From a virus, in IMG/VR virus record IMGVR_UViG_3300038428_000241, positions 1 to 36,324 of that record: DNA of 36,324 nt; one strand, given 5' to 3'. The notes beneath the pieces were generated by a model. That model searched no databases. It saw only the letters and a list, made by a program, of their open reading frames with translations, and had not been told where the DNA came from. This document shows, piece by piece, positions 30,289 to 36,324 of this stretch. A program made the translations under genes and the position numbers. Every line of letters begins with the position of its first letter. The first letter of the stretch is position 1.

Positions 30289-30554
30289 TACGCCACCACC
30301 TCCTCCGGAGAACAGTCGGGGCATCTCATGAGAATCATCCCGTGCTCACAGCGCGGGAGCGGGCGACGGCCCCGGCGTGGTTTCACCGGGACCGCCGTCT
30401 CCAACGGCTCGGGCTCGGTCGTCTCACCGAGCATGGCAAGCTCCACCTTCATCGCCCGCACCATTCCCACGTCACCTCGTGCCCTGGCGTTTGCTAGGGC
30501 CTCGCGGAACATGGCGGACTTACCTTTCCGGGTGGGGGCGTAGATCTGGCTCAC
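30288..30554 (-). CDS. Helical zinc-ribbon protein, GTG start
   Basis: An 88-residue protein. The start is placed at GTG 30554, which overlaps the stop of the preceding virion gene as GTGA, matching the local ATGA style. ATG 30512 is the alternative. The N-terminal half is helical and basic ('MFREALANARARGDVGMVRAM' with one break); the C-terminus has 'PRCEHGMILMRCPDC', a likely zinc ribbon (Cys-x-His ... Cys-x2-Cys). Unknown function. Confidence 0.6.
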   Translation of the reverse strand: MSQIYAPTRKGKSAMFREALANARARGDVGMVRAMKVELAMLGETTEPEPLETAVPVKPRRGRRPLPRCEHGMILMRCPDCSPEEVVA

Positions 30555-31165
30555 TGCAAGAACACCAGCGGCCCACTCACCTTCGACGTGACGGTGCCGA
30601 GGGTCGCTTCCGCCGTAGCACCCAGGCCCGTTCCTACGGTGCCCGCGAGGACTTCCGGTCCTCCCGTGAACCATTCGTACTGGCAGGCTTTCGGGACCGG
30701 TGAGGAGAGCGCCGTCGGGATGGTCACGGCGCTAACAAGGACGAGGACTACGTACACAAACCCTTTCGGTGCATTTTCCGACGTGATGAGCACCGATTTT
30801 TCCAGTTCGAACTTGTACGCTTCGCTTGCTGTGATTGCGCCGTAGTTCTTCGTTTTCGACTGAGCCAGCAGTTTCCCGCCGGCTTTCCCAGCGTAGAGCG
30901 CTGCGAAGCCTGCCGAGACGGTGTTGCCGGCGGTCGCTCCGATGAGGTAGGTGGCGCTTGTGAACACGTCGCCTTCCTGGACCGGGACTGGGACTACACA
31001 CCCGACTTCGGTGGCGGCGAGTGCCCCGTCTTCGAGCTTGGTCAACTTCTGGGTCCACACGTTGCTCCGCGCTGGTACGTCCGACTGGGTGGCGTTCACC
31101 GGCCTCCCGAAGATGAGCCACATGGGATCGTAGGCGCCGTAGCGCCCACTGACTAGATCGGTCAT
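30551..31165 (-). CDS. Virion protein, paralog 2 of tandem family
   Basis: A 204-residue protein from ATG 31165. It begins MTDLVSGRYGAYDPMWLIFG, nearly the same as its upstream neighbour (MTDLVSGRYGAYEPLWRLLG). The pair also share 'NATQSDVPxR', 'VPVQEGDVFT', 'LITSxNAPxGxVY' and 'WFTGxPE' in the same order. Middle segments and the C-terminus differ. A longer frame upstream is an antisense artefact. Function unknown; tandem duplication and location after the capsid gene suggest capsid-associated proteins. Confidence 0.8.
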   Translation of the reverse strand: MTDLVSGRYGAYDPMWLIFGRPVNATQSDVPARSNVWTQKLTKLEDGALAATEVGCVVPVPVQEGDVFTSATYLIGATAGNTVSAGFAALYAGKAGGKLLAQSKTKNYGAITASEAYKFELEKSVLITSENAPKGFVYVVLVLVSAVTIPTALSSPVPKACQYEWFTGGPEVLAGTVGTGLGATAEATLGTVTSKVSGPLVFLQ

Positions 31166-31175
31166 GTCAGCCCTT

Positions 31176-31793
31176 TCAGTAGAGGAAGATGAACGGCACT
31201 TTGGCGATCGCCGTTTCGGTGGCGAGCGTTGCCGACGCCACTTTCGCCGCTTTCTGGGTAGCTTCGACCGACAGCGCTTCAGGGCAACCGGTGAACCACG
31301 GGGTTTTCGACCAGACGGTCGGGACTTCCACACCGACCTCCGAGGGAACAGTCGCAGTTTCCACCACGAGCCCCGCGTAGACATAACCGTGCGGGGCGTT
31401 CGCCGAGGTGATGAGGATGGCCGATTCCAATGTCCCGGTGAAGATTGTGGATTTCACCTGTGCGGCTTCCGAGAAGGTCGTCTGCCCGAGCAGGGTGCCT
31501 TCCGTTTTCGCCGCCGGGGCCGAGTAGACGGCGAAGAACGCCTGCCCCGCAGCACCTTCTTTGGCTCCGATCAGACAGGCGACTTTCGTGAACACGTCGC
31601 CTTCCTGGACCGGCACAGCGACCATCGGCCCTTTTTTCGTGTTGGTGGTCGTCATGTCCACCAGCGTCGAGAGCCCGAGAACCGTGGCGTTGGTGCGAAC
31701 CGGCACGTCGGACTGCGTTGCGTTGGTCGGCATTCCGAGCAGCCGCCAGAGCGGCTCATAGGCGCCGTAGCGCCCCGATACGAGATCAGTCAT
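31176..31793 (-). CDS. Virion protein, paralog 1 of tandem family
   Basis: A 205-residue protein, the first of the tandem pair, with 'MTDLVSGRYGAYEPLWRLLG' at its start and 'PFIFLY' at its end. It is Thr/Val/Ala-rich with no enzyme motif. A ribosome site (AGGAG) lies 7 bases before ATG 31793. Its leader contains two alternative hairpins. It is separated from its paralog by 10 bp. A head fibre or decoration role is inferred. Confidence 0.8.
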   Translation of the reverse strand: MTDLVSGRYGAYEPLWRLLGMPTNATQSDVPVRTNATVLGLSTLVDMTTTNTKKGPMVAVPVQEGDVFTKVACLIGAKEGAAGQAFFAVYSAPAAKTEGTLLGQTTFSEAAQVKSTIFTGTLESAILITSANAPHGYVYAGLVVETATVPSEVGVEVPTVWSKTPWFTGCPEALSVEATQKAAKVASATLATETAIAKVPFIFLY

Positions 31794-31812
31794 TGATTAC
31801 TCCTATGGTTGA

Positions 31813-31857
31813 GGCGACCCGAAGGCCGATGTCAGACCCTTGCGTGTGAGGGTCGCC
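31813..31857 (-). promoter_or_regulatory. Alternative hairpins in leader of virion paralog gene
   Basis: On the plus strand GGCGACCC (31813-31820) can pair with GGGTCGCC (31850-31857), while GACCCT (31835-31840) can pair with AGGGTC (31849-31854). The two stems share bases and exclude each other, as in attenuator-type leaders. No T-run is present. It lies 20-64 bases upstream of ATG 31793. Confidence 0.45.
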
Positions 31858-31925
31858 CTAGCATGGCTTCGCGCCAGGCCCCAGGGGACGGAGGCGCACT
31901 CGGCGATGCGTCGTTGATTTCGCTT

Positions 31926-31993
31926 TCATTTCGCTTGCTTACGCAGGTTGCATTGCGGGTGCGCCGGTTGCACATTGACGTAAGCATGTGGGG
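31926..31993 (-). pseudogene. HNH endonuclease C-terminal remnant
   Basis: A short frame reads 'PPPHAYVNVQPAHPQCNLRK' and stops at 31926. It matches the end of the broken HNH gene at 8923 ('GGPHGYINVQPAHPACNISK') in both protein and DNA. The catalytic half upstream is gone; the frame is interrupted by the hairpin and capsid gene end. It appears to be the scar of an HNH insertion or its loss. Confidence 0.7.
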
Positions 31994-32027
31994 GCGGGCT
32001 CTGGCTCAAGTCAACGAGCCCGCCCCC
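31990..32027 (-). terminator. Perfect 12-bp hairpin after capsid gene
   Basis: GGGGGCGGGCTC (31990-32001) pairs perfectly with GAGCCCGCCCCC (32016-32027) around a 14-base loop, 7 bases after the capsid gene stop. There is no T-run on the minus strand, so it may slow polymerase, protect the capsid mRNA 3' end or partially terminate. Confidence 0.55.
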
Positions 32028-32034
32028 GTTTCGA

Positions 32035-33762
32035 CTAGAAGGCGTAACCGCCGAGGGTCGGTTCCACCGGGGCTTCAGTGAAGGCCGCTGCCACTTTCCA
32101 TGCTTTACCACCGCAGAACTGCACCGACGGCGAGTAACGCACGAGCAGCGACACGTAGGCGTACACCTGGAAGCGGATCTGGAGGGTTCCAGACACGACC
32201 TCCGGGAGCACTCGGGTCCGCAGGTCGGACTCGAACACCCACACGTCGTCGAACTTGGCAGTCAGCCCGTAGCTGTAAACTTCCGAGCCTGACGTTTTGA
32301 GAGTTTTGGCTTCTTTGTCGGTCGCGTACAGAATGCTGGCTGCCGCTTCCGTCGAGCTTGCCTGCGGCAGGATCGGCGGAATGTTCGCCGAGTGGTAGAT
32401 GACCGGTCCGAGTGGCGTCTTCGCGAAGAACCCCTCGTAGGGTGTTTCTGGCTCCATCTCGGCCGCGAGGTTGTAGTTCGGGAAGTCGGTGGCGTTTATC
32501 ATCGGCCGCCCGATTTCCCCGCTCGTTCCGTCCAGGGACGCCGCCAGGAAGCCCGAGAAGGCGGGATTGATGACGTGGTGGACGTTCTGGACGTTGAAGC
32601 GTTCCTTCGCTATGTGCGCCCAGTTCGCGGCCAGCCCGCCGAGGATAACCGCCGGGGCAGTAGCGCTCGTCGAGTTGCGGACACCCGCCGCCCAGTTCGC
32701 CTGCGGGAACAGGCCCTTGATCGTCCCTGCGTTCAGCTGCGTGTAGCTTGTCCCCTGCCCGAACGACACATTCTGATCGAACTTCAGGTTGTAGTCCGCC
32801 AAGAGGTCTTCCTGCACCACCCGGTCGAACACCTGGCCCGGCGACTGCTCGATCAGCTGGATCGCCACGTCCTCCTGGCCCGCCAGCGTCTTTACAGCAG
32901 CTTCGACGTAGGTCGATTCGACGTCCCTCGACGCGACCCCAGCGTTGTCCGCCAACTGCGGCGCGACTTCGGTCCCGACTTTGATCTTCGGAAGTTTGAT
33001 CGTGTCGGTACCCGGGGGCACCGGCAGGTTGCGGCACAGCGGGGCAATAACCCTTCCGGCCCTGAGGGCGGGAATGAAATCATCCTCCACCAGCCACAAC
33101 GGCGGCACGAATTCACCACCGTGACCAGTTTCCCTGGACGGGTTCGCCCGTTTCTCAAACGGGCTCGCTTCGAGCGTCCCACCGAGACCTGGGAAGCTCG
33201 ACCGGAACTCGCGCTCCGCACTGTCGATACCCTCTTCGGCCGCACGGGCGCGTTCCATTTCACGCTGGGGCAGACGGTCTTCCATCTCCCGTCCGTGACG
33301 CCGCAGACGCTCCTCGGCGTCTTTCCAGTCCCCCATGATGCGACCCTTCCAGCCGGTGTCGGTGCAGATGAGGTCGCGGTAGTAGCTAACTTCGTGGGAG
33401 TTGTCTTCCCGGTAGGTCAGCGGCTCTTTGACGTCGGTGACATGAACCCGAGACTCCTTCTCAGCCACCGCACGGCGCTGTGCTTTCTCCTCCTGCTGCG
33501 CGATGCGCTCATTGAGGACCTTCAGCTTGCTCTCAAGATCCTCGGAGGCTGAACGGAACTCGTCCTCAGCGAGGTTGTAGGCATCGCGGTCCGCGTCCGT
33601 GGGGCGCTCGGCCACATCCTCGGCTTTGCTGCGATCCTCGAACTCTGACCGGCGTTTCTCGGCGTCGTCAATGAGCGTGTCCCATTCCGCCCCGAGGGTT
33701 TCCCTGCGCTGGATCAGGTCCTCCAGTAGTGTGGGCTTGGTGATCGTTTCTGTTATTGGCAT
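32035..33762 (-). CDS. Major capsid protein, HK97 fold (copy 2)
   Basis: A 575-residue protein from ATG 33762, preceded by AAAGGA seven bases upstream. Residues about 1-190 are a long charged coiled coil, as in HK97-type scaffold (delta) domains (EDLIQRRETLGAEWDTLIDD, LNERIAQQEEKAQRRAVAEK). The capsid body begins near 'GGEFVPPLWL' (215-224). Typical elements follow: 'NLPVPPGTDTIKLPKI', 'SPGQVFDRVVQEDL', and near the end 'VVSGTLQIRFQVYAYVSLLV'. It ends with a short tail. The gene is followed by a strong hairpin. Related in several blocks to the upstream capsid gene at the right edge. Confidence 0.88.
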   Translation of the reverse strand: MPITETITKPTLLEDLIQRRETLGAEWDTLIDDAEKRRSEFEDRSKAEDVAERPTDADRDAYNLAEDEFRSASEDLESKLKVLNERIAQQEEKAQRRAVAEKESRVHVTDVKEPLTYREDNSHEVSYYRDLICTDTGWKGRIMGDWKDAEERLRRHGREMEDRLPQREMERARAAEEGIDSAEREFRSSFPGLGGTLEASPFEKRANPSRETGHGGEFVPPLWLVEDDFIPALRAGRVIAPLCRNLPVPPGTDTIKLPKIKVGTEVAPQLADNAGVASRDVESTYVEAAVKTLAGQEDVAIQLIEQSPGQVFDRVVQEDLLADYNLKFDQNVSFGQGTSYTQLNAGTIKGLFPQANWAAGVRNSTSATAPAVILGGLAANWAHIAKERFNVQNVHHVINPAFSGFLAASLDGTSGEIGRPMINATDFPNYNLAAEMEPETPYEGFFAKTPLGPVIYHSANIPPILPQASSTEAAASILYATDKEAKTLKTSGSEVYSYGLTAKFDDVWVFESDLRTRVLPEVVSGTLQIRFQVYAYVSLLVRYSPSVQFCGGKAWKVAAAFTEAPVEPTLGGYAF

Positions 33763-33919
33763 ACTGCGTTCCTTTCGGGAGTTTGTCTCTGTGCTTCTCC
33801 CGAGCGGAGAACCGGCCAACACCAGGGCGAGCAGTAAGCTCAACGCCAGTCAGGCGGGGTCCAACGCGGGTAAGTTCTGTGGCCATCAGAGCGGCAAGGG
33901 GCCGGTCGATGGGGAGTAA

Positions 33920-34192
33920 TCAGGGGCTGAGCGGGTCAGAGCTGAAGAGGGCGTAGCAGTAGGTCTCCTGCGGTAGCGTCCGTGTGAACTGGTGTCCCGC
34001 AGCTGCTGTTCCCTGCTTCGTGTCACTGATGAGTACGACTGTGCTACGACGTCGCTCGGCCTCTCTGGCGACCTTTCGTTTCAGGTCGCGTTCGGTGCCG
34101 TCCTCTACGGCGATCCTCTCGACGCGATATGTGCCCTCGCGGAGGCTAGTCGGCAAGGCTTGTACCAGGACTCCCTCAATCGCCAAGAGCAT
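33920..34192 (-). CDS. Small virion protein, paralog of neighbour (90 aa)
   Basis: A 90-residue protein from ATG 34192 (MLLAIEGVLVQALPTSLREG). It shares with the preceding gene 'LAIxGVxVxALPxxLxEG', 'RVE', a basic helix and the ending 'ETYCYALFSSDP'. The frame upstream of ATG 34192 is shadow sequence of the neighbour. The 157 bp after this gene, up to the capsid start, hold no gene; a small hairpin (TTCTCC/GGAGAA) near 33795-33813 is visible. Function unknown. Confidence 0.7.
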   Translation of the reverse strand: MLLAIEGVLVQALPTSLREGTYRVERIAVEDGTERDLKRKVAREAERRRSTVVLISDTKQGTAAAGHQFTRTLPQETYCYALFSSDPLSP

Positions 34193-34466
34193 TCCTGTCT
34201 CCGATCGCTGGTGATGAACTAAAGACCGCATAGCAGTACGTCTCCTCTACTAGCTCCGGTGGATAGGGCTTGTAGAACTCCTCAGGCACCGTTCGCCTTT
34301 TCGGGGCGCTCGTGAGCACCAGCACGGCTCGGCGCAATGCGGCGGTCGTCTCGATCTTGTGTTCCAGTGCTTCCTCGTCGGGGGCTGTTACCAGCTCGAC
34401 GCGGAAGTTGCCTTCGCCGAGTCCCTCGGGAAGCGCAGCGACGTTCACTCCGTGGATCGCAAGCAT
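34176..34466 (-). CDS. Small virion protein, paralog of neighbour (96 aa)
   Basis: A 96-residue protein beginning MLAIHGVNVAALPEGLGEGN. It shares the order and key residues of the following gene, including the end 'ETYCYAVFSSSP'. Mixed alpha/beta composition with a Glu/Lys-rich helix in the middle. It overlaps the next gene by 17 bases. The pair lies between the two capsid genes; a role at the capsid is plausible but unproven. Confidence 0.7.
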   Translation of the reverse strand: MLAIHGVNVAALPEGLGEGNFRVELVTAPDEEALEHKIETTAALRRAVLVLTSAPKRRTVPEEFYKPYPPELVEETYCYAVFSSSPAIGDRNALGD

Positions 34467-34476
34467 GATCTCCCCC

Positions 34477-34851
34477 TCAGCCGATAACGACTATCGCTGC
34501 TTCTTCTGTGGCTTTGAGTTCCGTGCCGAAGATCACTTCGACTTCCGTAGCACTCAAGACTTTGTAGGTGTAGTTGCCCGCGCCAGCGGCCTGCAGGTAG
34601 GGTTCGGTGATCACTTTCGTCGTCACCTTGTACGCCTGCACGATGACGGCGGTAGTGTTGAGTAGGTGTTTGAATTTGTATTTCGTTTCACCGTTTTTGC
34701 CGGTGACGACCGTGATGCTCTTGCGGGCGACACCTGTGTTGGCTACGGCCACTTCGTATTCGCCCCCGGGCGTCGCAGGCTGAGCCGGGACCTTAGCTGC
34801 CGCCGCGGGGACGCTTTCGGCGCTCAGGGGAATGGGGTTACGGACAGCCAT
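34477..34851 (-). CDS. Virion protein related to fibre C-terminal domain
   Basis: A 124-residue protein. From about residue 30 it resembles the last ~88 residues of the 867-residue fibre: 'NTGVARKSITVVTGKNGETK', 'YKFKHLLNTTAV', 'YKVLSATEVEVIF' and a final 'VVIG'. The N-terminus (PLSAESVPAAAAKVPAQPAT) is Ala/Pro-rich. The common domain is probably a small beta-sandwich. It lies in the head region, so head fibre or decoration is likely. Coupled to its neighbour by TGATG. Confidence 0.75.
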   Translation of the reverse strand: MAVRNPIPLSAESVPAAAAKVPAQPATPGGEYEVAVANTGVARKSITVVTGKNGETKYKFKHLLNTTAVIVQAYKVTTKVITEPYLQAAGAGNYTYKVLSATEVEVIFGTELKATEEAAIVVIG

Positions 34852-35147
34852 CAGACTTCCGCCACCGTGACATTGGATTCAGCCGTCGCGGCGAGACCGA
34901 AGACGGAGCCCGTCCAGACCATCGGTCCGACCATGCCGTTCCATGATCCTCCGGACGCGGCGAGGAAGAGGCCTTCTTCGGCCACTGCGGCCTTGCCGAG
35001 TTGGAGATAGATCGAGTTCGCGCTCTCGTTGACGATTTCCAGGCCGTTGCGGTTGAGGTTTGCCGCGACAACAGCGGTGGTTGTCGTTTTGACTTTGACC
35101 TTGGTCGAGGCGAGCGCTTCGTTGGTCTTATTTCCTATAATTGGCAT
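34851..35147 (-). CDS. Small beta-sandwich virion protein, 98 aa
   Basis: A 98-residue protein with 'NLNRNGLEIVNESANSIYLQ' near its centre, a pattern ('anp.R.gL.I.N.s...iyl..G') found in many small phage structural proteins with a beta-sandwich fold. Start and stop are TGATG-coupled to the capsid gene and the next gene. Likely capsid-associated; decoration versus spike base is unresolved. Confidence 0.72.
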   Translation of the reverse strand: MPIIGNKTNEALASTKVKVKTTTTAVVAANLNRNGLEIVNESANSIYLQLGKAAVAEEGLFLAASGGSWNGMVGPMVWTGSVFGLAATAESNVTVAEV

Positions 35148-36324
35148 CAGTGGAAGCCTTCCTGTGTCTTCATGCCCGTGCCTTCTACGACCGAGATGCC
35201 AGAGGGATAGCGTCCGAGAATCGCTGCGACGTAGCGATGCAGCTCGAACCGCGCCGACAGAGAGCCCGACAGCACGTCGAGCTTCACGGACGGTTTCGGT
35301 TCCGAGACCAGGAGTACGAAGTCGGACGGTCGGCAGGCGATCACGACATCCTGTTCCTTGCTCACCCCGAGGGTGGTGGTGATCGCGTCGTCGAAATAGA
35401 CCCCCACACTTCCGAGCCCGGCGTTCGGGAAGTTCGAGTGCGGGTAGTCTTCAATCGATAGCGGTCTGTTGGCACTATCCTCGGAGAATGCGAGCCAGAA
35501 GAAGCGGGACGTCGTAGCTAGCCACGCTTCCGGCGGCAGACGACGTTTCACACCGACCTGCGCCGCTGCCTGGCCGAGGTACGGGATCATCCCCGGACCC
35601 GTCGGATTGGCGGACGTGTAGGTGATTTTGTTGTTCCCCGCGACGTTGATCAATCCGTAGAATCGTTCGTTTTCGCCCGACCCCGCTATCAGTTCGTACT
35701 CGACTTCCGCGTCGAGCGAATCGAAGAGATCCTTGAAGACCACCCAATCCAGATGCGCGCCGGCAGGGGACTGCTCAAGGGCCTGTAGTGCCCAGTCGGA
35801 CATTCCCACGAACGTCGCAGCGGGGGATTTGACGGCTTCCGTTTCGACGTCCTGATCGTCAACCGGAGTACCGGCCACGTTCTGACTCGCGACGGTTCCC
35901 TGCGTCATCCTTGGCAGGTTCACCGACGATACGCCTGGGGGAAGATCGAACGTCGGCGCGAGTCTTTGAATGACCTCACCCGGACGCCTGGCCATAGCGA
36001 ACAGCTCGTTCAGCCAGAGGGGAGGAGCGAACTCACCACCCGTCCCTGCCGTCAGGTTTGGGTTGACGCGGAACTCGACCCCCTCCAGGCTGCGCATCTC
36101 CCGCTTCGGGACGGCCTGCATCTGGCGCATGTGCTTCCTGAGCCGCTCCCCCGCCGCCGTATTGCGACTCTCACGAAGGGCGAGGTCACGGCAGTAGCTC
36201 CGGCGATTCCGGTACTCGTAGATCAGCGGCTCGCCGACGGCGCGATGACCGTTGGCTTCGGCGCGCTCGATGATGGCACGCTGCTCCTGGGTGGGCTCGG
36301 GTGTCGCAAGCTCTAGCGCATCGC
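35147..36324 (-). CDS. Major capsid-like protein, HK97 fold (copy 1), 5' end beyond window
   Basis: The frame is open from the right edge to a stop at 35147, giving at least 391 visible residues; the start is outside. The first visible part is helical ('EPTQEQRAIIERAEANG', 'GEPLIYEYRNRRSYCRDLAL'), matching the scaffold region of copy 2 ('KEPLTYRED...SYYRDL'). The capsid body begins at 'GGEFAPPLWLNELF', and the end contains 'VLSGSLSARFELHRYVAAIL', again matching copy 2. The two are clear paralogs that have diverged strongly. Which is the main capsid subunit cannot be told from sequence. Confidence 0.85.
   Translation of the reverse strand, partial: DALELATPEPTQEQRAIIERAEANGHRAVGEPLIYEYRNRRSYCRDLALRESRNTAAGERLRKHMRQMQAVPKREMRSLEGVEFRVNPNLTAGTGGEFAPPLWLNELFAMARRPGEVIQRLAPTFDLPPGVSSVNLPRMTQGTVASQNVAGTPVDDQDVETEAVKSPAATFVGMSDWALQALEQSPAGAHLDWVVFKDLFDSLDAEVEYELIAGSGENERFYGLINVAGNNKITYTSANPTGPGMIPYLGQAAAQVGVKRRLPPEAWLATTSRFFWLAFSEDSANRPLSIEDYPHSNFPNAGLGSVGVYFDDAITTTLGVSKEQDVVIACRPSDFVLLVSEPKPSVKLDVLSGSLSARFELHRYVAAILGRYPSGISVVEGTGMKTQEGFH

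Noticed and set aside
30551-31384. Longer 277-codon version of virion paralog 2
   Set aside because: The first 73 codons are Arg/Ser/Lys-rich shadow sequence of paralog 1. ATG 31165 gives a start nearly identical to the paralog.
32392-33552. Plus-strand open frame of 386 codons
   Set aside because: It is antisense to capsid copy 2. High Arg and Val with no domain; a shadow of a GC-rich gene.
1-36324. CRISPR array, tRNA genes, integrase, attachment site or reverse transcriptase cassette
   Set aside because: No regularly spaced perfect repeats, cloverleaf-like sequences, recombinase motifs or reverse transcriptase motifs were seen on reading both strands. A tRNA or covariance-model scan could overturn this.

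Overview
This window is part of a high-GC genome of a tailed phage with a contractile tail (myovirus type). A sheath, tube, tail assembly chaperone, tape measure, hub, gp25-like protein, J and I set lies downstream of HK97-type capsid genes. Every convincing gene but one is on the minus strand, so the genome reads right to left here. Both edges cut open genes. Terminase, portal and protease are not seen and probably lie beyond the right edge. No integrase, attachment site, tRNA or CRISPR was found. The host is unknown. High GC, a signal-peptide lipoprotein lysozyme, and a collagen-like protein with a 'CPSG' element suggest an actinobacterial host, possibly Thermoleophilia. That is inference only.

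Layout in transcription order. (1) 36324-28644, head and decoration: a truncated HK97-fold capsid protein, four small virion proteins including a tandem paralogous pair, a second full-length paralogous capsid protein, a hairpin with an HNH remnant, then three related beta-rich proteins mixed with small zinc or coiled-coil proteins. (2) 28634-11369, connector and tail: an Asp-box sialidase-like protein, a BppU-like/connector fusion, tail terminator, sheath, tube, a tail assembly chaperone with a canonical -1 slippery heptamer, a gp10-like protein, tape measure, LysM-like protein, a hub carrying two cell-wall hydrolase modules, an 867-residue OB-fold/fibre protein, gp25-like, J, I and a terminal fibre protein. 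(3) 10771-11361: the only plus-strand gene, a secreted collagen-like protein with a structured leader. (4) 10626-6330, lysis and membrane cassette: XhlA-like protein, four-TM protein, frameshifted HNH gene, VIT1/CCC1-like membrane protein, lipoprotein GH25 lysozyme, holin candidate, papain-like protease and mini-HNH. (5) 6252-1, early-type left arm: a repeat array at the 5' end of a metallophosphoesterase gene, then a train of small genes joined by ATGA or TGATG overlaps. It includes HNH and endonuclease VII nucleases and a proteasome-like Ntn hydrolase.

Three themes recur. Virion genes have been duplicated and diverged in place (two capsid proteins, a pair, a trio, and shared or duplicated fibre domains). 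HNH-type nucleases are scattered throughout in several states of decay. Translational coupling is close to continuous. The most notable items are the two capsid paralogs, the VIT-like protein in the lysis cassette, the plus-strand collagen gene whose start region mirrors that of the divergent gene, and the repeat array whose units each carry a potential start codon.
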